From contig JABGUH010000003.1 of the NCBI GenBank assembly GCA_018646675.1, forward strand, positions 1 to 64,000: DNA of 64,000 bases, in the 5' to 3' direction. The translations under genes and the position numbers were made by a program. The notes below the pieces were generated by a model. That model had not been told where the DNA came from. It ran no database searches and saw nothing but the letters and a program-made list of their open reading frames with translations. Below are positions 62,551-64,000 of the stretch, one piece after another. Numbering within the stretch: position 1 is the stretch's first letter; the number at the start of each line of letters is the position of its first letter. Origin of the DNA: Bdellovibrionales bacterium (GTDB lineage Bacteria > Bdellovibrionota > Bacteriovoracia > Bacteriovoracales > Bacteriovoracaceae).

Positions 62551-63804
62551 ATGCTGATACTGCTTAAGAACAATAACGATGTGTTTAAAAAGATTTTTTA
62601 TGCCGCATGGTTAATTGTTTTGATTTATTGTTTACTCTATCTCTATCTAAAAGCGTGGTTAGGATTTTTTGCTTTAGCCTTTGGAGGTTTGGTTGTTTTC
62701 CCTCTAGGCTTCTACCTCTATCAAAAAGGGAAAATAGAAGCAGCGAAAATTATTTTTGTTCTAATTGCTAATTCCCTAATATATGTCAGCAGTTTAACTT
62801 TTTTTCACCAATCAGGATCAGAGTACTACTATCTTTCATCAGTAACCATCGCCGCCTTGGTTTTATGGCAAGAGAAAAAGTGGGTGTTTGTTTTTGGTTT
62901 CTCTGTTCCCCTATTTTTTTGGCTTCTCACTCAAACTTTAGGTTATTCATTTCTGCCAGAGTATTTATTGCTTCATGGCCCACCGCTAGCAATGCTTAGA
63001 GTTACAGGTTTTTTTGGTGCATTTTCAATCTCCTTGGTCGTCCTCTATCTCTTTACAAAAAATATCTATCAGTTAAACGAGAACTTAATTCAGGAAGAGC
63101 AGAAGAGTCGGCAATCTGCTAAGTTAGCAACGCTGGGAGAGATGTCTGCCAGTATGGCACATGAGATTAATAATCCCCTGACTATTATCTCTGGCAGCAT
63201 CTCAATACTTGATGGTAAGAGTAGCGATTTGGTCGCAAAAGAAAAAGCTTTAGCAAGAATAAAGAAATCTATTCAGAGAATATCTAAAATTACTAATGGT
63301 TTAAATAAATTCTCTCGTATAAGCGATACTCTTGAGTTGCGTGAGGTGAGCATTGATAAACTACTTCAGGAGTGTACAGATTTAATGCTGGCAAAATCAA
63401 CTAGTTTTCAAGTACCAATCAAACTGGCCAATATTGATAAAACAGTATTTAAGTGTGATGAAATTCAGATTCAACAGGTGATCGTTAATCTTATTTCTAA
63501 TGGCATCGATGAGAATAAAAACAGAACTGATGAAGTGTGGGTTGAACTGTCCACTTTCAAACTTCCAAATAGTATTCAGATTGTAGTACGAGATTCTGGC
63601 CAAGGAATTGATGCTGCCATTGTACCCAAACTCTTTGATCCATTTTTTACTACCAAAGAAATTGGATCTGGCACTGGATTGGGATTAAGTATCTCTTATG
63701 GAATCATCGAAAAACATAGTGGTAAGTTAGAATATCAAATGATAGGTGGTCATACTGCTTTTACAGTTACTCTTCCAATACAGATAAAAAGTGTAAAGTC
63801 CTAA
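62551..63804 (+). CDS. Membrane sensor histidine kinase
   Basis: The 417-residue protein has five or six membrane helices in residues 15-170 and no periplasmic domain. A short coiled coil leads to HisKA with MASMAHEINNPLTIISG-type sequence (seen as SMAHEINNPLTIIS, His204), then HATPase with N box VIVNLISNGIDE, G1 VVRDSGQGID, F box FDPFFTTKE and G2 GSGTGLGLSISYG. The layout and HEINNPL type match the kinase at 25962. No response regulator is visible before the window ends. The ATG has no clear ribosome binding site, so an internal start is possible. Confidence 0.88.
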   Translation: MLILLKNNNDVFKKIFYAAWLIVLIYCLLYLYLKAWLGFFALAFGGLVVFPLGFYLYQKGKIEAAKIIFVLIANSLIYVSSLTFFHQSGSEYYYLSSVTIAALVLWQEKKWVFVFGFSVPLFFWLLTQTLGYSFLPEYLLLHGPPLAMLRVTGFFGAFSISLVVLYLFTKNIYQLNENLIQEEQKSRQSAKLATLGEMSASMAHEINNPLTIISGSISILDGKSSDLVAKEKALARIKKSIQRISKITNGLNKFSRISDTLELREVSIDKLLQECTDLMLAKSTSFQVPIKLANIDKTVFKCDEIQIQQVIVNLISNGIDENKNRTDEVWVELSTFKLPNSIQIVVRDSGQGIDAAIVPKLFDPFFTTKEIGSGTGLGLSISYGIIEKHSGKLEYQMIGGHTAFTVTLPIQIKSVKS

Positions 63805-63825
63805 AGTATTACAAGCTTCTCGCAA

Positions 63826-63912
63826 GGCGGAAGCCAACAAGGTCGCACCCGAAGTCCGGGCCAATACCGTCGCGATGCACAGTGCCGTACCAACCCCCGC
63901 CAAAAAGCCGGC
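63826..63912. other. GC-rich islet after the histidine kinase gene
   Basis: These 87 bases are about two-thirds GC by hand count, against roughly 40 percent nearby. They contain a small hairpin (CCCG-AAGTC-CGGG). All frames are short; none gives a domain I trust. It does not look like a tRNA and carries no T-run. It may be the 3' scrap of a transferred gene or a structured element cut by the window's end. Confidence 0.35.
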
Positions 63913-64000
63913 ATTAATACAAAATAACTCGAACTACTTTTTTGGGGTGATTTTATACTAAACCGCTAAAATAGAAGCTAAATCGTTTCATGCAACCTGC

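Noticed and set aside
63826..63912. tRNA or C-terminal tail of a formylglycine-generating enzyme-like gene
   Set aside because: No cloverleaf or TTCGA loop, and the faint protein resemblance is split over two frames.

Overview
The window reads as chromosomal DNA of a Gram-negative bacterium of moderate-to-low GC. It carries a secretin, a lipoprotein, an outer-membrane beta-barrel protein and many Sec signal peptides, together with a Flp/Tad pilus locus, a NIT-type chemoreceptor and two strong sigma-54 promoters. The mix of core genes with an unusually large set of exported hydrolases and exported proteins of unknown function would suit a member of the Bdellovibrionota or another former deltaproteobacterial lineage. 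That placement is inference; there is no rRNA gene or other marker here to prove it. I saw no tRNA, rRNA, CRISPR array or intact insertion sequence.

Region by region. 1-3340 is a gene-poor accessory strip. Three directly repeated structured elements (26-141, 1216-1331, 2803-2868) separate a small XRE regulator, a broken brnT toxin gene, an exported beta-helix protein and a small zinc-ribbon protein. 3343-8646 holds a lipoprotein, a YaiI-type protein, an RhlE-like helicase and a 700-residue exported pentapeptide-like protein. 8952-16088 carries hisS, valS, a sugar-1-phosphate transferase, a mannose-1-phosphate guanylyltransferase and a SPOR protein. 16311-20515 is a compact Tad pilus locus: Flp pilin, several small membrane or exported proteins, secretin and CpaF ATPase. 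It is followed by a convergent NIT-type chemoreceptor. 22861-29414 mixes small genes (HPF, a redoxin, a UPF0235 protein, cytochrome c with a histidine kinase) with a peptidoglycan/chitin-type deacetylase that contains a large coiled-coil insertion. 29703-41340 is a nine-gene purine operon (purF-E-C-D-N-L-Q-H-M) covering PRPP to IMP except purK and purB. 41388-45268 groups exported or lipid-active enzymes (an EEP nuclease/phosphodiesterase, an App1-type phosphatase, a zinc phospholipase C-like protein). 45670-50249 is a complete branched-chain amino-acid ABC transporter operon (livJ-H-M-G-F). 50246-61938 holds an outer-membrane protein, a sigma-54-driven exported protein, a heterodimeric ABC exporter with a phosphopantetheinyl transferase, and a run of exported proteins: a CotH-like one, a DUF3943 one behind a second sigma-54 promoter, a J-like one and a hydrophobic-hairpin one. 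62551-63804 is a second membrane histidine kinase.

The candidates most worth following as undescribed biology are these: the overlapping pair of an exported J-like protein without the HPD motif and a 615-residue hairpin protein (59282-61938); the reduced Tad locus with a tandem TadE-like fusion; the deacetylase with its inserted coiled coil and small partner; the sigma-54 control of exported proteins; and the repeat-separated accessory units at the left end.
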